A stretch of 64,000 bases of DNA from CAVSKL01 sp963728475 [NCBI: Candidatus Eiseniibacteriota bacterium] (GCA_963728475.1 CAVSKL010000001.1:1612001-1676000); one strand, 5' to 3'; shown: positions 17,844 through 26,808, counted from the stretch's first letter. A program made the numbers and translations. The notes: generated by a model from the letters alone, not told the origin.

Positions 17844-18572
17844 TCAGGTCCAGCCGCGGCGCCCCTCCCGCTGGAGGAAGGTATAGGCCAACAGCCCGCT
17901 GTTCAGGTCGATGAAGGCGTGGAGCGCCATGGGAATCCAGAGGCTCCCGGTGACCTTGTAGAGAACCGCCATCCCCAGGCCGACCACCGCGGTCTGGATC
18001 ACCCCGCGCGGACCCTGGTAGGCGTGGGCCATGCCGAACAGGAGCCCGGCGGTGATCAGGGCCGGGATCAGGGGGATGAGCTGGAGCAGATACCAGATGA
18101 GGAAGCCGCGGAAGAGCACCTCTTCGCAGACCCCGGCGGTGAACGAGACCGCGCCGAACCCGAACATCTCCCCCCGGGAGTGGGGGAGGAGCGGGCGGAT
18201 GTTGTCGATCTGCCGGAGGAGTTCCTCGGTGGCCACCTCGTCGGTCTCGCCCTTCCGGCTGATTGAGATCCGCTGCCAGGTGAAGAACGCGATCAGCGCC
18301 GCGGCCAGCGCGGCGCCCCCCCAGAACCACCAGCCATGGGGCGCGGCCACCCCCAGTTGAGGCCAGGCGCGGCCGGAGTAGGCCCACCACGCCGCGGTCG
18401 CCCCCACCAGCGTCCACTCCACCACGATGCTCTCGGTATAGGCGTGGCGGCGCGCCCGGGCCACCCCCTCCGGTCCCGCGCGCAGGAGCCGCGGATACCA
18501 GAAGAGGAGGTCGTGCAGCGGAAGCACGACGGTGATGAGCACCACCAGCACGTGGTCGAGGGGCGTAGGCAT
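17844..18572 (-). CDS. CPBP-family intramembrane metalloprotease
   Basis: A 242-residue polytopic membrane protein. The C-terminal half carries the three CPBP/Abi (Rce1-like) motifs: EEVLFRG (catalytic Glu pair and Arg), FGMAHAYQG and HAFIDLN. Family members cleave C-terminal or membrane-proximal peptides, and some act in bacteriocin self-protection. The substrate here is unknown and no bacteriocin gene was seen. The ATG starts 23 bases after the stop of the TPR protein on the same strand, suggesting one operon. No good ribosome-binding site is visible, so translation may depend on the upstream gene. Confidence 0.88.
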   Translation of the reverse strand: MPTPLDHVLVVLITVVLPLHDLLFWYPRLLRAGPEGVARARRHAYTESIVVEWTLVGATAAWWAYSGRAWPQLGVAAPHGWWFWGGAALAAALIAFFTWQRISISRKGETDEVATEELLRQIDNIRPLLPHSRGEMFGFGAVSFTAGVCEEVLFRGFLIWYLLQLIPLIPALITAGLLFGMAHAYQGPRGVIQTAVVGLGMAVLYKVTGSLWIPMALHAFIDLNSGLLAYTFLQREGRRGWT

Positions 18573-18595
18573 CCGGTCGAGATTACCAGCCCGGG

Positions 18596-20647
18596 CTACC
18601 GGTCGCCGCCGGCGGGGGTCTTCTCGAGATCCAGGAGGCGTTCGATCTCGGCCTTGAGGTAGGGCGTCGGCGGATTCTCCAGCGCCTTGGTGAGGTAGGT
18701 CGAGGCGTCGTCGTGGCGGTCCATGAGCCGGTAGAGATAGCCCAGATGGTAGTAGACCTCGGACAGGTCCTCGCGGCCCGCCTGTCCGGCGAGCCGGATG
18801 GAGCGGAGGAACGTCTTCTCCGCGTCGTCGTAGCGCTTGAGCCGGACCAGGGTCCAGGCCAGGGTGTCCATGTAGCCGGGGTTGTCCGGTTCCAGCTGGT
18901 TCGCCTTCCGGGCCAGCTCGTAGGCCCGCTGCGCGTTCTGGTCGGCGTCGGCATAGGTCATGGCGAGGTTGTTGTTGTAGACCGCTTTCGCCGGGTCGCG
19001 GGAGAGGAGCATCTCACCCACGAAGGCGGCGTCGTCGAAGCGGCGCAGGCTGGAGAGGAAGAAGCTCGTCATCTCCAGGAGGGCGGTATCGCTGTCGGTC
19101 ACCGAGTCGGGGGGAGCCAGGGTGCTGTCCATGGACACCACCCGGCGCAGGGTCTCGAACGCCTTGTCGTCCCTGCCGGTCCGCAGGTAGGCCACCGCCA
19201 GGCGGAAGAGCACCGAGGGGTCCGGGTCGGCCAGGTCCAGGTAGTGCTCGAGGTGGACGATGGCCTCGCCCTTACGCCCCTGGTCGTCGGCCACGATGCC
19301 CAGGCCGAGGACCGCGCCGGGGTTGTCGGGCCGGCGGCTCAGGCAGTCCTGGAGATCCTTGCGGGCGTCGTCGTCGCGGCCGAGGTGCAGCTCCAGCGAA
19401 CCCAGCACGCAGGGGATGTCGTCGGCGTCCAGGCCCAGCTCCTGCGCGCGCTTGAGCGCCGCCACCGCCCCCTCCTCCTGGCCCGGCTCCTCGGCCAGGG
19501 TGAGCCCCAGGAGCCGGAGCGAGCTGGGATCCTCCGGGTTCAACGCGAGCGCGTCGCGGAGATAGTTCTGGCCGTCCTCGATCCGTCCCGAGCGGATGAG
19601 GCTCGCGGCCAGGTAGTAGAGGGTTTCGGCGTCCTGGGGATCCGCCTGGTGGACTCCCAGCAGGATGATCGAGGCGTCGGTGGAGTTGCCCTGGAAGAAC
19701 TTGGCGATCCCCAGGGCCTTGCGGTAGGCCACGGTCGGCGCCTCGGCGGCCACGTCCTCGAGAATCCGGGCGGCGTCGTCGTAGCGCCCCGAGGCCAGGA
19801 GCGCCCGTCCATACAGCCCGCGGTCGTCCAGGTTCAGCGTCCCGGGGTCCCGGGGATCGAGCACCCGCACCACCCCCGCCACCGCCTCGGAGTCGCTCTC
19901 GTCGAGCGAGAATGCGCGCCGGTAGTGGACGAGAGCGGCGGCGGTGTCCCCGGCCGCCTCCAGCACCCGGCCCAGACCCACGTGCGAGATCGCGTCGTGG
20001 GCGTTGAGTTCCAGGGCCTTCTCGAACTCGGGGCGGGCCCCGGCGTAATCCTTCTCCCGGAGCAGCGCCCGCCCCAGGGCCCGGTGCACCTCGGGGACCC
20101 CGGGTTCGGCGGCGGCGGCGTTGCGGAGCGCGCTCACCGCGCCTTTGACGTCTCCCTTCTCCAGGGCCCGCTGGCCCGCGGTCCACGCCTTGCGCCCCCG
20201 GTCGGACTTGAGCGGCACCGTCACCCCGTGCAGGAACCGCTCGGAGAGGAGCGAGACCCCGTTGTGAGCCTCGGTACTCTGGGAATCGTGATCGAGAACC
20301 CAGCGATACTGGGTGAGCGCCTCGGTGGCCGCCCCCTCCACGTCCTGGATCTGCCCGCCGAGCAGGGCGCCGGTCAGCCCCCGGGCCAGGAGCAGGTGGG
20401 CCTCCTGCCGGTCTGGAGCCAGGGCCACCGCCCGGGTGAAGTGGGCCACCGCGTTCAGGAAGTCCCCCTGCTCCAAGTAGATCTCGCCGTCGTAGAGCAG
20501 CAGATCCACGGTGGCGGAGTCGGGGACCGCGTCGGAACCCTGCACGTTCAGGGGGAGCGTGACCTGCTGCTGGGCCCGGGCCGGGCGCCCGGGCAGGGTC
20601 CCGAGGACGAGCAGGGCGATGATGGAGGGGAACAATCGCTTGATCAT
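18596..20647 (-). CDS. Exported protein made of tandem TPR repeats
   Basis: A 683-residue protein with a signal peptide (MIKRLFPSIIALLVLGTLPGRPARAQ). Almost the whole mature part is tandem 34-residue TPR units; typical hits are LALAPDRQEAHLLLARGL, ALELNAHDAISHVGLGRVL and ALALNPEDPSSLRLLGLTL. TPR solenoids are protein-binding scaffolds, here predicted in the periplasm or at the outer membrane. The start at 20647 is preferred because it begins the signal peptide; the 31-codon upstream extension is non-hydrophobic. The upstream ribosome-binding sequence (GGGAGGT) is about 14 bases away, further than usual. It is co-oriented with the CPBP protease gene and divergent from the TonB-C genes. Confidence 0.88.
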   Translation of the reverse strand: MIKRLFPSIIALLVLGTLPGRPARAQQQVTLPLNVQGSDAVPDSATVDLLLYDGEIYLEQGDFLNAVAHFTRAVALAPDRQEAHLLLARGLTGALLGGQIQDVEGAATEALTQYRWVLDHDSQSTEAHNGVSLLSERFLHGVTVPLKSDRGRKAWTAGQRALEKGDVKGAVSALRNAAAAEPGVPEVHRALGRALLREKDYAGARPEFEKALELNAHDAISHVGLGRVLEAAGDTAAALVHYRRAFSLDESDSEAVAGVVRVLDPRDPGTLNLDDRGLYGRALLASGRYDDAARILEDVAAEAPTVAYRKALGIAKFFQGNSTDASIILLGVHQADPQDAETLYYLAASLIRSGRIEDGQNYLRDALALNPEDPSSLRLLGLTLAEEPGQEEGAVAALKRAQELGLDADDIPCVLGSLELHLGRDDDARKDLQDCLSRRPDNPGAVLGLGIVADDQGRKGEAIVHLEHYLDLADPDPSVLFRLAVAYLRTGRDDKAFETLRRVVSMDSTLAPPDSVTDSDTALLEMTSFFLSSLRRFDDAAFVGEMLLSRDPAKAVYNNNLAMTYADADQNAQRAYELARKANQLEPDNPGYMDTLAWTLVRLKRYDDAEKTFLRSIRLAGQAGREDLSEVYYHLGYLYRLMDRHDDASTYLTKALENPPTPYLKAEIERLLDLEKTPAGGDR

Positions 20648-20791
20648 AGACCGATTATTGTACCTCCCGGGCCCGCCGCGAGTCCCGAAAACCGGGGTGG
20701 GGGGCCGGAATACGGGAGGGCGAGCGCCCGGTATCCCCAATGATATAGTCGTGAGCCGGAGCGAGGGGGCCAGGGCCGTTCAAGGAACCGA

Positions 20792-21646
20792 ATGCTCAAG
20801 ATTCTCATAGTTTGCCTGATCGGGATCCTGGGGCCGGCGCCGGCCGCCGCCTCGGACGGCGTCCCCGCCGGTGATTTCCAGGCCCGGATCCGCGCCAACG
20901 ACGCCCCCATCGCCGGGCGCCTCACCGTTCACGCCTACTTCCTGGATTCCCTGGACGCCGCGGTCACCCTCCCCGGTCCCGGCCGGCTCCTGGCGGTGTG
21001 CTTCGACGAGGCCAACGGCAAGAACTCCTTCGTGGTCTCCGGCGATCTGGCGCTCCAGGACGAGCGCAACGGAGTCTGGAAGGACGGGTTCACCCCGGTG
21101 GAGGGGAAACGGATCTCGGGCTACCTGGCCAAGGACGCCTCGCGGTGGGCGCTCTGGTGGGTTCCCTCCGGCGATTCCCTGCGCTGGTCCTCGATGCGGG
21201 ACCTCAAGCTCGTCTACGGGCTCTCCGACTCGCGCTTCGTCCCCCTGGCCGGCGACGAGCGGGCCGCGGTCCTGGCCGGGCTCCCCTGGGACCGGGTGCG
21301 TGGGTTCGATCCGTCCGGGCTTCGCGAGGTGGGGGATCTCCTGGCCGCGGTGGACCCGACCGCCTTCGACCATCCCCCCCGGGTGAGCCACGAGGAGGCG
21401 CCGGCCTATCCGAAGGCGGCCAAGATGTGGGATTTCCAGGGCACGGTGAACGTGGTGGCCGAGGTGGGTGAGGACGGAAGCGTGGCCGACGCCTTCGTGC
21501 TCCACTCCGACGCCACCCACGACTTGAACGTGGCCGCGCTGGTGGCGGTCATGCGCTGGACCTTCGACCCCGGGATCAAGGACGGCAAAGTCGCCTCGGG
21601 GGGGGTGGTGGTTCCGATCCGGTTCTCCCTGGACACCGTCCGATGA
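20792..21646 (+). CDS. Exported protein with C-terminal TonB-like domain (paralogue A)
   Basis: A 284-residue protein with an N-terminal signal peptide (MLKILIVCLIGILGPAPAAAS). Residues ~40-140 form a domain of unknown function shared with the next gene (GPGRLLAVCFDEANGKNSFV here). Residues ~195-284 are a TonB C-terminal domain (PAYPKAAKMWDFQGTVNVVAEVGEDGSV... ALVAVMRWTFDPG). There is no proline-rich periplasm-spanning linker, so it is unlikely to be a classical energy-transducing TonB. A TATAGT hexamer at 20744-20749 may be its -10 element. It overlaps the next gene by ATGA, implying coupled translation. Confidence 0.8.
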   Translation: MLKILIVCLIGILGPAPAAASDGVPAGDFQARIRANDAPIAGRLTVHAYFLDSLDAAVTLPGPGRLLAVCFDEANGKNSFVVSGDLALQDERNGVWKDGFTPVEGKRISGYLAKDASRWALWWVPSGDSLRWSSMRDLKLVYGLSDSRFVPLAGDERAAVLAGLPWDRVRGFDPSGLREVGDLLAAVDPTAFDHPPRVSHEEAPAYPKAAKMWDFQGTVNVVAEVGEDGSVADAFVLHSDATHDLNVAALVAVMRWTFDPGIKDGKVASGGVVVPIRFSLDTVR

Positions 21647-22956
21647 CCGGCGCCCCCCTTCGCCGCTCGGTGGCCGCCGCGGCGGCGGTGCTGGGGGCGG
21701 TGCTTCCCGCCGGAGCGGGAGCCGCGCCCGAGGCCCCCGCCTTCAGCGCCGTCCTCCAGGTCCACGAGCTGGGCTTCGACGGTGGCTTCCGGCTTCGCCT
21801 CTATGAGGAGCCCGGCTACATCCCCATCCCCGCCGGCGCCGGGCACCTGTTCCTGGTGGCCGCGGACAGCGCCGAGGGGAGGAACGCGTTTTTCATCCCC
21901 ACCGACCTGGCCTTTGAGGTGGGGGCGAACCAGATCTACCAGGTGGAGTTCGAGCAGGCCTCGGACCTGTTCGGCCAGGCCCTGGGGGGAAAGCTCCGTC
22001 CCGGCGAGACCCAGCTCGGGTTCATCCTGGTTCCGGCGGCGGTGCGGCTGGACCGCTACCTTCCCGGCCGGCCCGACTCGGTGGTGATCCGCTACGCCCA
22101 CCGGCGCGCGGCCTTCTCTCCCGCCGGCCCCGGCGAGCGGGCGGAGTGGGAGGCGTCGGTCCCGCGGAAGCTCCTGGCCGCGGGGCTCAACGCCTGGTGG
22201 GAGTGGGAACGGGCGATGAACGGCGCTCCCGCCATGTCCGACGGCGAGAAGGCGTTCCTGGTAGGGCGCCTCTTCGGGGGCGACCGCTCCCTGCTCGCCG
22301 GGGAGGGGATGAGCGCCGAGGCGCTCCGGAACGCCATCCTCAGGGTGGGGGACCGGAAACTCCTCGAGGGCCCGGCGCGGCAACGGGTCTCGCCGGCCTA
22401 TCCCGAGGCGGCGCGGCAGGCGGGGGTCTCGGGCCTGGTGGTGGCGCTCTGCTACGTGAACGAGTCGGGCGAGGTCGCCGACGCCGGCGTGCTCGCCTCC
22501 AACACCGCCCACATCCTGAACCTCTCGGCCCTGGTGGCGGCCATGGACTGGCGGTTCCCTCCCGCGAACGGCCCTGACGGGCGGCCCACCGACGGCTGGC
22601 GCCTCCTCCCCTTCCAGTTCGAGCTGAAGTCCGGCCGGACCGCCGCGGACAGCCTCGCCGCGGCCTCGGGCGACAGCACCGCCTACACGCCTCCGAGGAT
22701 CGTGCGCAAGGCCGAGGCCGAGTACCCGGACAAGGCGTACCACCACCGGATCGCGGGCACCGTGGTCTACCGGGCCACCATCGGGGCGGACGGAAAGCTG
22801 ACCCAGGCGGAGCTGGTGAAGGGGGTGCATCCCCTCCTCGACCAGGCGGCGCTGACCGCGCTCGAGCACTGCCTCTTCCTTCCCGCCTCCCGGAACGGGG
22901 TCTCGGTCCAGGGGACGATCGAGGTCCCCTACACCTTCGGCGGCGACGGGCGCTAG
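21643..22956 (+). CDS. Exported protein with two TonB-like domains (paralogue B)
   Basis: A 437-residue protein with an Ala-rich N-terminal signal segment. Its first ~200 residues are homologous to the N-terminal domain of the preceding gene (GAGHLFLVAADSAEGRNAFF against GPGRLLAVCFDEANGKNSFV). Two TonB C-terminal domains follow, at about 245-340 (RVSPAYPEAARQAGVSGLVV) and about 345-437 (AEAEYPDKAYHHRIAGTVVY). The pair of genes looks like a tandem duplication with later gain of a second TonB-C unit. No membrane helix after the signal is seen. The role is unknown; TonB-C domains bind protein partners such as outer-membrane receptors. Confidence 0.8.
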   Translation: MTGAPLRRSVAAAAAVLGAVLPAGAGAAPEAPAFSAVLQVHELGFDGGFRLRLYEEPGYIPIPAGAGHLFLVAADSAEGRNAFFIPTDLAFEVGANQIYQVEFEQASDLFGQALGGKLRPGETQLGFILVPAAVRLDRYLPGRPDSVVIRYAHRRAAFSPAGPGERAEWEASVPRKLLAAGLNAWWEWERAMNGAPAMSDGEKAFLVGRLFGGDRSLLAGEGMSAEALRNAILRVGDRKLLEGPARQRVSPAYPEAARQAGVSGLVVALCYVNESGEVADAGVLASNTAHILNLSALVAAMDWRFPPANGPDGRPTDGWRLLPFQFELKSGRTAADSLAAASGDSTAYTPPRIVRKAEAEYPDKAYHHRIAGTVVYRATIGADGKLTQAELVKGVHPLLDQAALTALEHCLFLPASRNGVSVQGTIEVPYTFGGDGR

Positions 22957-23176
22957 CCGCCCGTCCAAGACCTGGATCTGGCCCCGTTCGGAGCGCCGCC
23001 GCCCCGGATGCCGGGCGCGAACGCGGCCCCGGGGGGGGCCTTCCCGGCCCGCACCGGGCGCGCTAGCGTACTGCTCCGGAGCGGGCCCCCGGCGCCGCCC
23101 GCGGAGAGGCCCCCCCTCCTCCCTCCGTCCTACCTTCAAACCTTCCGCCCCCCGCGGGCGTCCCAAAGGTGAAGAC

Positions 23177-23773
23177 ATGAAACGACCCGGCAAGGCCTCG
23201 GACCGGGGGGAGGACGGCAGGTTGCTCGCGGCGGTCCCACAACCGGACATCACGGCGGCCGAGCCGGCGCTGGTGCGGGCGGCGCAGGGAGGCGACCTCC
23301 GGGCGTTCGAGAGCCTCTACCGGACGCACGTGGGACGGGTCTACGGGCTCTGCCTGCGGATGAGCGGGAGCCCCGACCGGGCCGAGGAGCTGGCCCAGGA
23401 CGTGTTCGTGCGGGCCTGGCGGAAGCTGGAGACATTCGAGGGGCGGAGCGCCTTCGGGTCCTGGCTCTACCGGATGGCCGCCAACGCGGCGATCGACGCC
23501 CGGCGGAGCGAGATCCGCCGGAGCGCCCGCGAGGTGGGGACCGAGGACCCGTCCGGGGCGGAGCCCATCCGGACCGCCCCGGGGCCGGAGGCGGGAATGG
23601 ACCTGGACCGGGCGGTGGCCGCGCTCCCGGCGGGGGCGCGGGCGGTGTTCGTCCTCCACGACGTGGAGGGGTACCGCCACCACGAGATCGCGGAGATGCT
23701 GGGGGTGGCCGCGGGGACCTGCAAGGCGCAGCTCCACCGGGCCCGGAAGCTCCTGAGGGAGACGTTGCGGTGA
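23177..23773 (+). CDS. ECF (RpoE-like) RNA polymerase sigma factor
   Basis: A 198-residue sigma-70 family member with region 2 (AFESLYRTHVGRVYGLCLRM... ELAQDVFVRAWRKLETFEG) and region 4 (ALPAGARAVFVLHDVEGYRHHEIAEMLGVA... CKAQLHRARKLL) separated by a variable linker. Lack of regions 1 and 3 marks it as ECF. Its GTGA overlap with the following zinc-finger anti-sigma gene shows co-regulation. The 220-base spacer upstream is very GC-rich and I could not locate its own promoter. AAGGTG precedes the ATG. Confidence 0.93.
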   Translation: MKRPGKASDRGEDGRLLAAVPQPDITAAEPALVRAAQGGDLRAFESLYRTHVGRVYGLCLRMSGSPDRAEELAQDVFVRAWRKLETFEGRSAFGSWLYRMAANAAIDARRSEIRRSAREVGTEDPSGAEPIRTAPGPEAGMDLDRAVAALPAGARAVFVLHDVEGYRHHEIAEMLGVAAGTCKAQLHRARKLLRETLR

Positions 23774-24465
23774 CCCACGAAACGGTCCTCCACCGGCTCG
23801 ACGACTTCGTGGAGGGGGCGCTGCCCCCGGCGGAGCGGTCGGAGGTGGAGACGCATCTCCGGGGATGTCCGGAATGCGCGGCCGAGGCGGCGGCGCTCCG
23901 GAAGATTCTCGAGGGCGCGCGCGGGCTGGCCCGCGGGACGGAGCCTTCCCGCGACCTGTGGCCCGGGATCGCCGAGGAGATCGGTGCGGCCCCGGTCCGG
24001 GCGGCGCGGCCGGTCCGGACCGGCCGCGGGATTCGCGCGGCCTGGGGTTGGGGGCTGGCGGCGGCGGCCGCGGTGGCGGTGGCCGGCGCCCTGGGGGTGA
24101 TGCTCCTGCGCGGGCCCCGCACCAGCTTCGTGGAGCCGGAGCGGCCGGCGCCGGTGGAGTCGGCGAGCGCGGCCGCGCGCCGGTCGGTGGAGCCGGTGGT
24201 GACCGCGCTCGACGCCCAGTGCGCGGCGGCGGGGCAGGAACTGGTGGCCGCGCTCAAGACCGGAGGCGGCGTGCTCGACGCCCGGGCGGCGGTCGTGGTG
24301 GAGGGGGGGCTCTCGGTGCTGGACGGGGCGATCGCGCAGTCCATGAGCGCCTGGCGGGCCCACCCCGACGACCCCGAACTCATCTACCGGCTCACCGGCC
24401 TCTACCGGCAGAAGCTCCAGCTCCTGCGCGAGGCGGCGGACCTGGCCGGAGGGCGGTTGACCTGA
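23770..24465 (+). CDS. Zinc-finger anti-sigma factor, membrane-anchored
   Basis: A 231-residue protein. The N-terminal ~70 residues carry the zf-HC2 anti-sigma motif His29-x3-Cys33-x2-Cys36 (ETHLRGCPECAAEA). One membrane helix follows at about 95-115 (GWGLAAAAAVAVAGALGVMLL), then a periplasmic region of about 115 residues. It should sequester the ECF factor encoded just upstream, with which it overlaps by GTGA, and release it on an envelope signal. The last codons and the TGA form the first unit of a 21-bp tandem repeat. The DUF4097-type gene downstream may be a member of the regulon. Confidence 0.88.
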   Translation: MTHETVLHRLDDFVEGALPPAERSEVETHLRGCPECAAEAAALRKILEGARGLARGTEPSRDLWPGIAEEIGAAPVRAARPVRTGRGIRAAWGWGLAAAAAVAVAGALGVMLLRGPRTSFVEPERPAPVESASAAARRSVEPVVTALDAQCAAAGQELVAALKTGGGVLDARAAVVVEGGLSVLDGAIAQSMSAWRAHPDDPELIYRLTGLYRQKLQLLREAADLAGGRLT

Positions 24466-24540
24466 GACGGAGGGCGGTTGACCGGAGACGGAGGGCGGTT
24501 GACCGGAGACGGAGGGCGGTTGACCGGAGCCGGAGGGCGG
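24447..24540 (+). repeat. 21-bp tandem repeat spanning the anti-sigma stop codon (4 units plus 10 bp)
   Basis: Units start at 24447, 24468, 24489 and 24510, with a 10-base partial unit at 24531. The unit is CGGAGGGCGGTTGACCGGAGA; the first copy reads CCTGAGA instead of CCGGAGA, and that difference creates the TGA stop of the anti-sigma gene. Later copies have no stop in that frame. Confidence 0.95.
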
Positions 24541-24638
24541 GGCGGCGCGGAGGATCGGCGGAAGGCGGGGCGAGCGCGTCCCCGGGACGTTGGAGAACGG
24601 CGGGAGCGGTCCCGGGACGGGGCCAGGAGGCGAACGAC

Positions 24639-25544
24639 ATGAGCAGCCAGGCAAGACGTTGGTTCATCATCGCGATGGTGGCGGGGGGGACGGTTCTCGC
24701 CGGAGCCTCGGTGGCGGCGGCGGGGACCCCCATCGATGAGACGCGCCCCGCCGGCCCGGATGCGGTGGTCTCGGTGAACAACCTGAACGGCACCATCAGC
24801 GTGACCGCGTGGGACCGGGACGAGGTCCACGTGACCGGTACCCTCGGCGAGGGCCCGGACCGGCTGGAGGTGACCGGGGACAAGGACCGGATCCGGGTGG
24901 AGGTGGTGTGGCCCGAGAACTCCCGTCACCAGGGCGGGGACGCCACCGACCTGGTGCTGCGCGTGCCCAAGGGAGCGCGGCTCCGGCTGGAGGGGGTGAA
25001 CGGGGACGTGACCTCCTCCGGCACCGTCGGTCCGGTGGACGCGCAGTCGGTGAACGGCAACGTGAGCATCACCGCCGGCGGTTCCGACGTCAGCGCCAAG
25101 ACGGTGAACGGCGACGTGACCGTGACGGGGGGCGCCCGGCGGGTGAAGGCGGGTACGGTCAGCGGCGGAATCACGGTGCGCGACGCCGGGGACGTGACCG
25201 CGGGCACGGTGAGCGGCGACCTGGAGATCTTCGGCGACCGGTTTACCGCCGCCGACCTCTCCACCGTCTCCGGCGACATCCGGTTCTCGGGGGGGCTGGA
25301 TCCCAAGGGGAGCTTCGACTTCGAGGCCCATAGCGGCGATCTCACCCTCGGCTTTCCCTCCGGGGTGTCCGCCGACTTCTCGGTCAGCACCTTCAGCGGC
25401 GACATCGACAACCAGTTCGGCCCTCAGGCCCGGCGCACCGGCGAGCACGCCCCCGGCAAGGAGCTGCGCTTCTCCACCGGCGGCGGCGGGGCCCAGGTCA
25501 CGGTGAACTCGTTCAGCGGCAACGTGAGCCTCGTGAAGCAGTGA
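24639..25544 (+). CDS. Exported DUF4097-type beta-repeat protein
   Basis: A 301-residue protein with a signal peptide (WFIIAMVAGGTVLAGASVAAAG). The mature part is a string of short beta-strand repeats marked by V-N/S-G-D/N-V/L (EGVNGDVTS, SVNGNVSI, TVNGDVTV, TVSGDLEI, TVSGDIRF, HSGDLTL, FSGDIDN, FSGNVSL), the pattern of DUF4097 / adhesin-like beta-solenoid domains. Function is not established; such proteins often accompany sigma/anti-sigma operons, as here. The ATG at 24639 has AGGAGG eight bases upstream. Confidence 0.85.
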   Translation: MSSQARRWFIIAMVAGGTVLAGASVAAAGTPIDETRPAGPDAVVSVNNLNGTISVTAWDRDEVHVTGTLGEGPDRLEVTGDKDRIRVEVVWPENSRHQGGDATDLVLRVPKGARLRLEGVNGDVTSSGTVGPVDAQSVNGNVSITAGGSDVSAKTVNGDVTVTGGARRVKAGTVSGGITVRDAGDVTAGTVSGDLEIFGDRFTAADLSTVSGDIRFSGGLDPKGSFDFEAHSGDLTLGFPSGVSADFSVSTFSGDIDNQFGPQARRTGEHAPGKELRFSTGGGGAQVTVNSFSGNVSLVKQ

Positions 25545-25665
25545 GGCGTCCGCGGGGAACGCTCCCGCCTCCCCGCACGGCAAGGTGACGGATACCGTTC
25601 GTTTTCCGGTACACTGCCGGGAGGGCGGATCCCCCCGCCCCCGCTCATTCATCGAGGCCGGCCAG

Positions 25666-26124
25666 GTGACTTCCAGGGAGACGGACAAGGTGCTGCGGGC
25701 CGACCCGCGCTTCCGCCGCAGGATCATCGCCGTCCTGGTGGTGGGGATCGTGGCCGGGTTGGCGGCGGTGGCGGGAGGCCAGGTCTTCCTGAGCCGCATG
25801 CGCATCCTCGCCCAGCACTCCCCGCGCGACGCCGCCGACCGGGTGGGACTGGTGTTCCGGCTCCTCACCGCGTTCACCGCCCTCATCCCCCTGGGGCTGG
25901 GCCTCTACCTGGGCCGGATGGCGTGGCGGGGGTGGCTGGCCGGCGAGTTCCCGCCCCCCGGCACCCGCGTCATCTCCGACACCGCGGTCCTCACCGGCCC
26001 CACCGCCCGGCGCATGGCCTCGATCACCTTCTTCATGGCCGCGCTCCTGATCGCTTCCGGCGTGGTGCTGGCGGGGCTGGCCTGGTGGGTGGCGTCGTCG
26101 CTGGGCATGGCCCACGGCGGCTGA
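25666..26124 (+). CDS. Small membrane protein of unknown function (three helices)
   Basis: A 152-residue protein with three predicted membrane segments: IIAVLVVGIVAGLAAVAGG, LTAFTALIPLGLGLYLGRM and ITFFMAALLIASGVVLAGLAWW. The region between the second and third has a Pro/Gly-rich loop (GEFPPPGTRVI). The GTG at 25666 is preferred because GAGG lies about nine bases upstream and the upstream extension from 25585 has no coding character. I do not recognise a family. It lies 121 bases after the DUF4097-type gene and may belong to the same ECF operon. Confidence 0.62.
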   Translation: MTSRETDKVLRADPRFRRRIIAVLVVGIVAGLAAVAGGQVFLSRMRILAQHSPRDAADRVGLVFRLLTAFTALIPLGLGLYLGRMAWRGWLAGEFPPPGTRVISDTAVLTGPTARRMASITFFMAALLIASGVVLAGLAWWVASSLGMAHGG

Positions 26125-26199
26125 CGGCGGCCGGCTGCGGACGGCCGACGGCGGCCGGTGACCGCACCCGCCCGCCCTCGATCCATCCGAGGCCTCGGA

Positions 26200-26808
26200 C
26201 TACTTCTCCGGGGTCATCACGTACCGGATCTGCCAGGCGTGGAATGCCCCCGAGAGCCGGCGCTCGTAGAACTCCTGCCAGCCGAACCCCAGGTTCACCA
26301 CCCGCGAGAGGAGCGGCGCCAGGAGCCGGTCCAGGGGCCCGGAGCGGTAGAAGTCGATCCGGACGGAGTCCACGGTGAACCGGGCGTCGGTGTAGAACGC
26401 GGGGACTTTGCGCCGGTGCGGCTGGCGTTCCGGCGCCACGAAATAGAACATGGTGTAGAGGCCGAAGAAGCGGACGTGGGTGGGGTCGGAGTAGGCGTAG
26501 ACGTTGGAGAAGTGGGGGACGGTGATCTCGGCGGTTCCCCCCGGCCGGAGCACGCGATGGATCTCGCGCATGAGGGGGAGGAACTCGCGCACGTGCTCGA
26601 AAGCGTGGCGGCTGTGGATCCGGTCCACGCAGCCGTCGGGGAGAAGATCGAAGGGGGCGTTCAGGTCCGCCACCACGTCCACCCCCGGCAGCGGCAGGTG
26701 GTCCACCGCGTACGTCCCCGGTTGGGCGCGCCCTCCCGAGCCCAGGTCGAGCGCGAGTGGGCGCCCGGCGGCGAGGTCCTCCCGCACCTTCGGGTTCACG
26801 ATCTCCAT
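26200..26808 (-). CDS. SAM-dependent methyltransferase (class I)
   Basis: A 202-residue methyltransferase. Motif I is LALDLGSGGRAQPG (SAM-binding glycine loop), followed by an acidic motif II (DVVADLNAP) and the post-I region SRHAFEHVREFLPLMREIHRVLRPGG, typical of methyltransferase family 11. The C-terminus (WQEFYERRLSGAFHAWQIRY) resembles polysaccharide- or glycan-associated methyltransferases, but this is weak. The substrate is unknown. Its start lies 23 bases after the stop of thiC on the same strand, so it is probably expressed under the TPP riboswitch; a role in thiamine biosynthesis is not indicated. Confidence 0.8.
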   Translation of the reverse strand: MEIVNPKVREDLAAGRPLALDLGSGGRAQPGTYAVDHLPLPGVDVVADLNAPFDLLPDGCVDRIHSRHAFEHVREFLPLMREIHRVLRPGGTAEITVPHFSNVYAYSDPTHVRFFGLYTMFYFVAPERQPHRRKVPAFYTDARFTVDSVRIDFYRSGPLDRLLAPLLSRVVNLGFGWQEFYERRLSGAFHAWQIRYVMTPEK

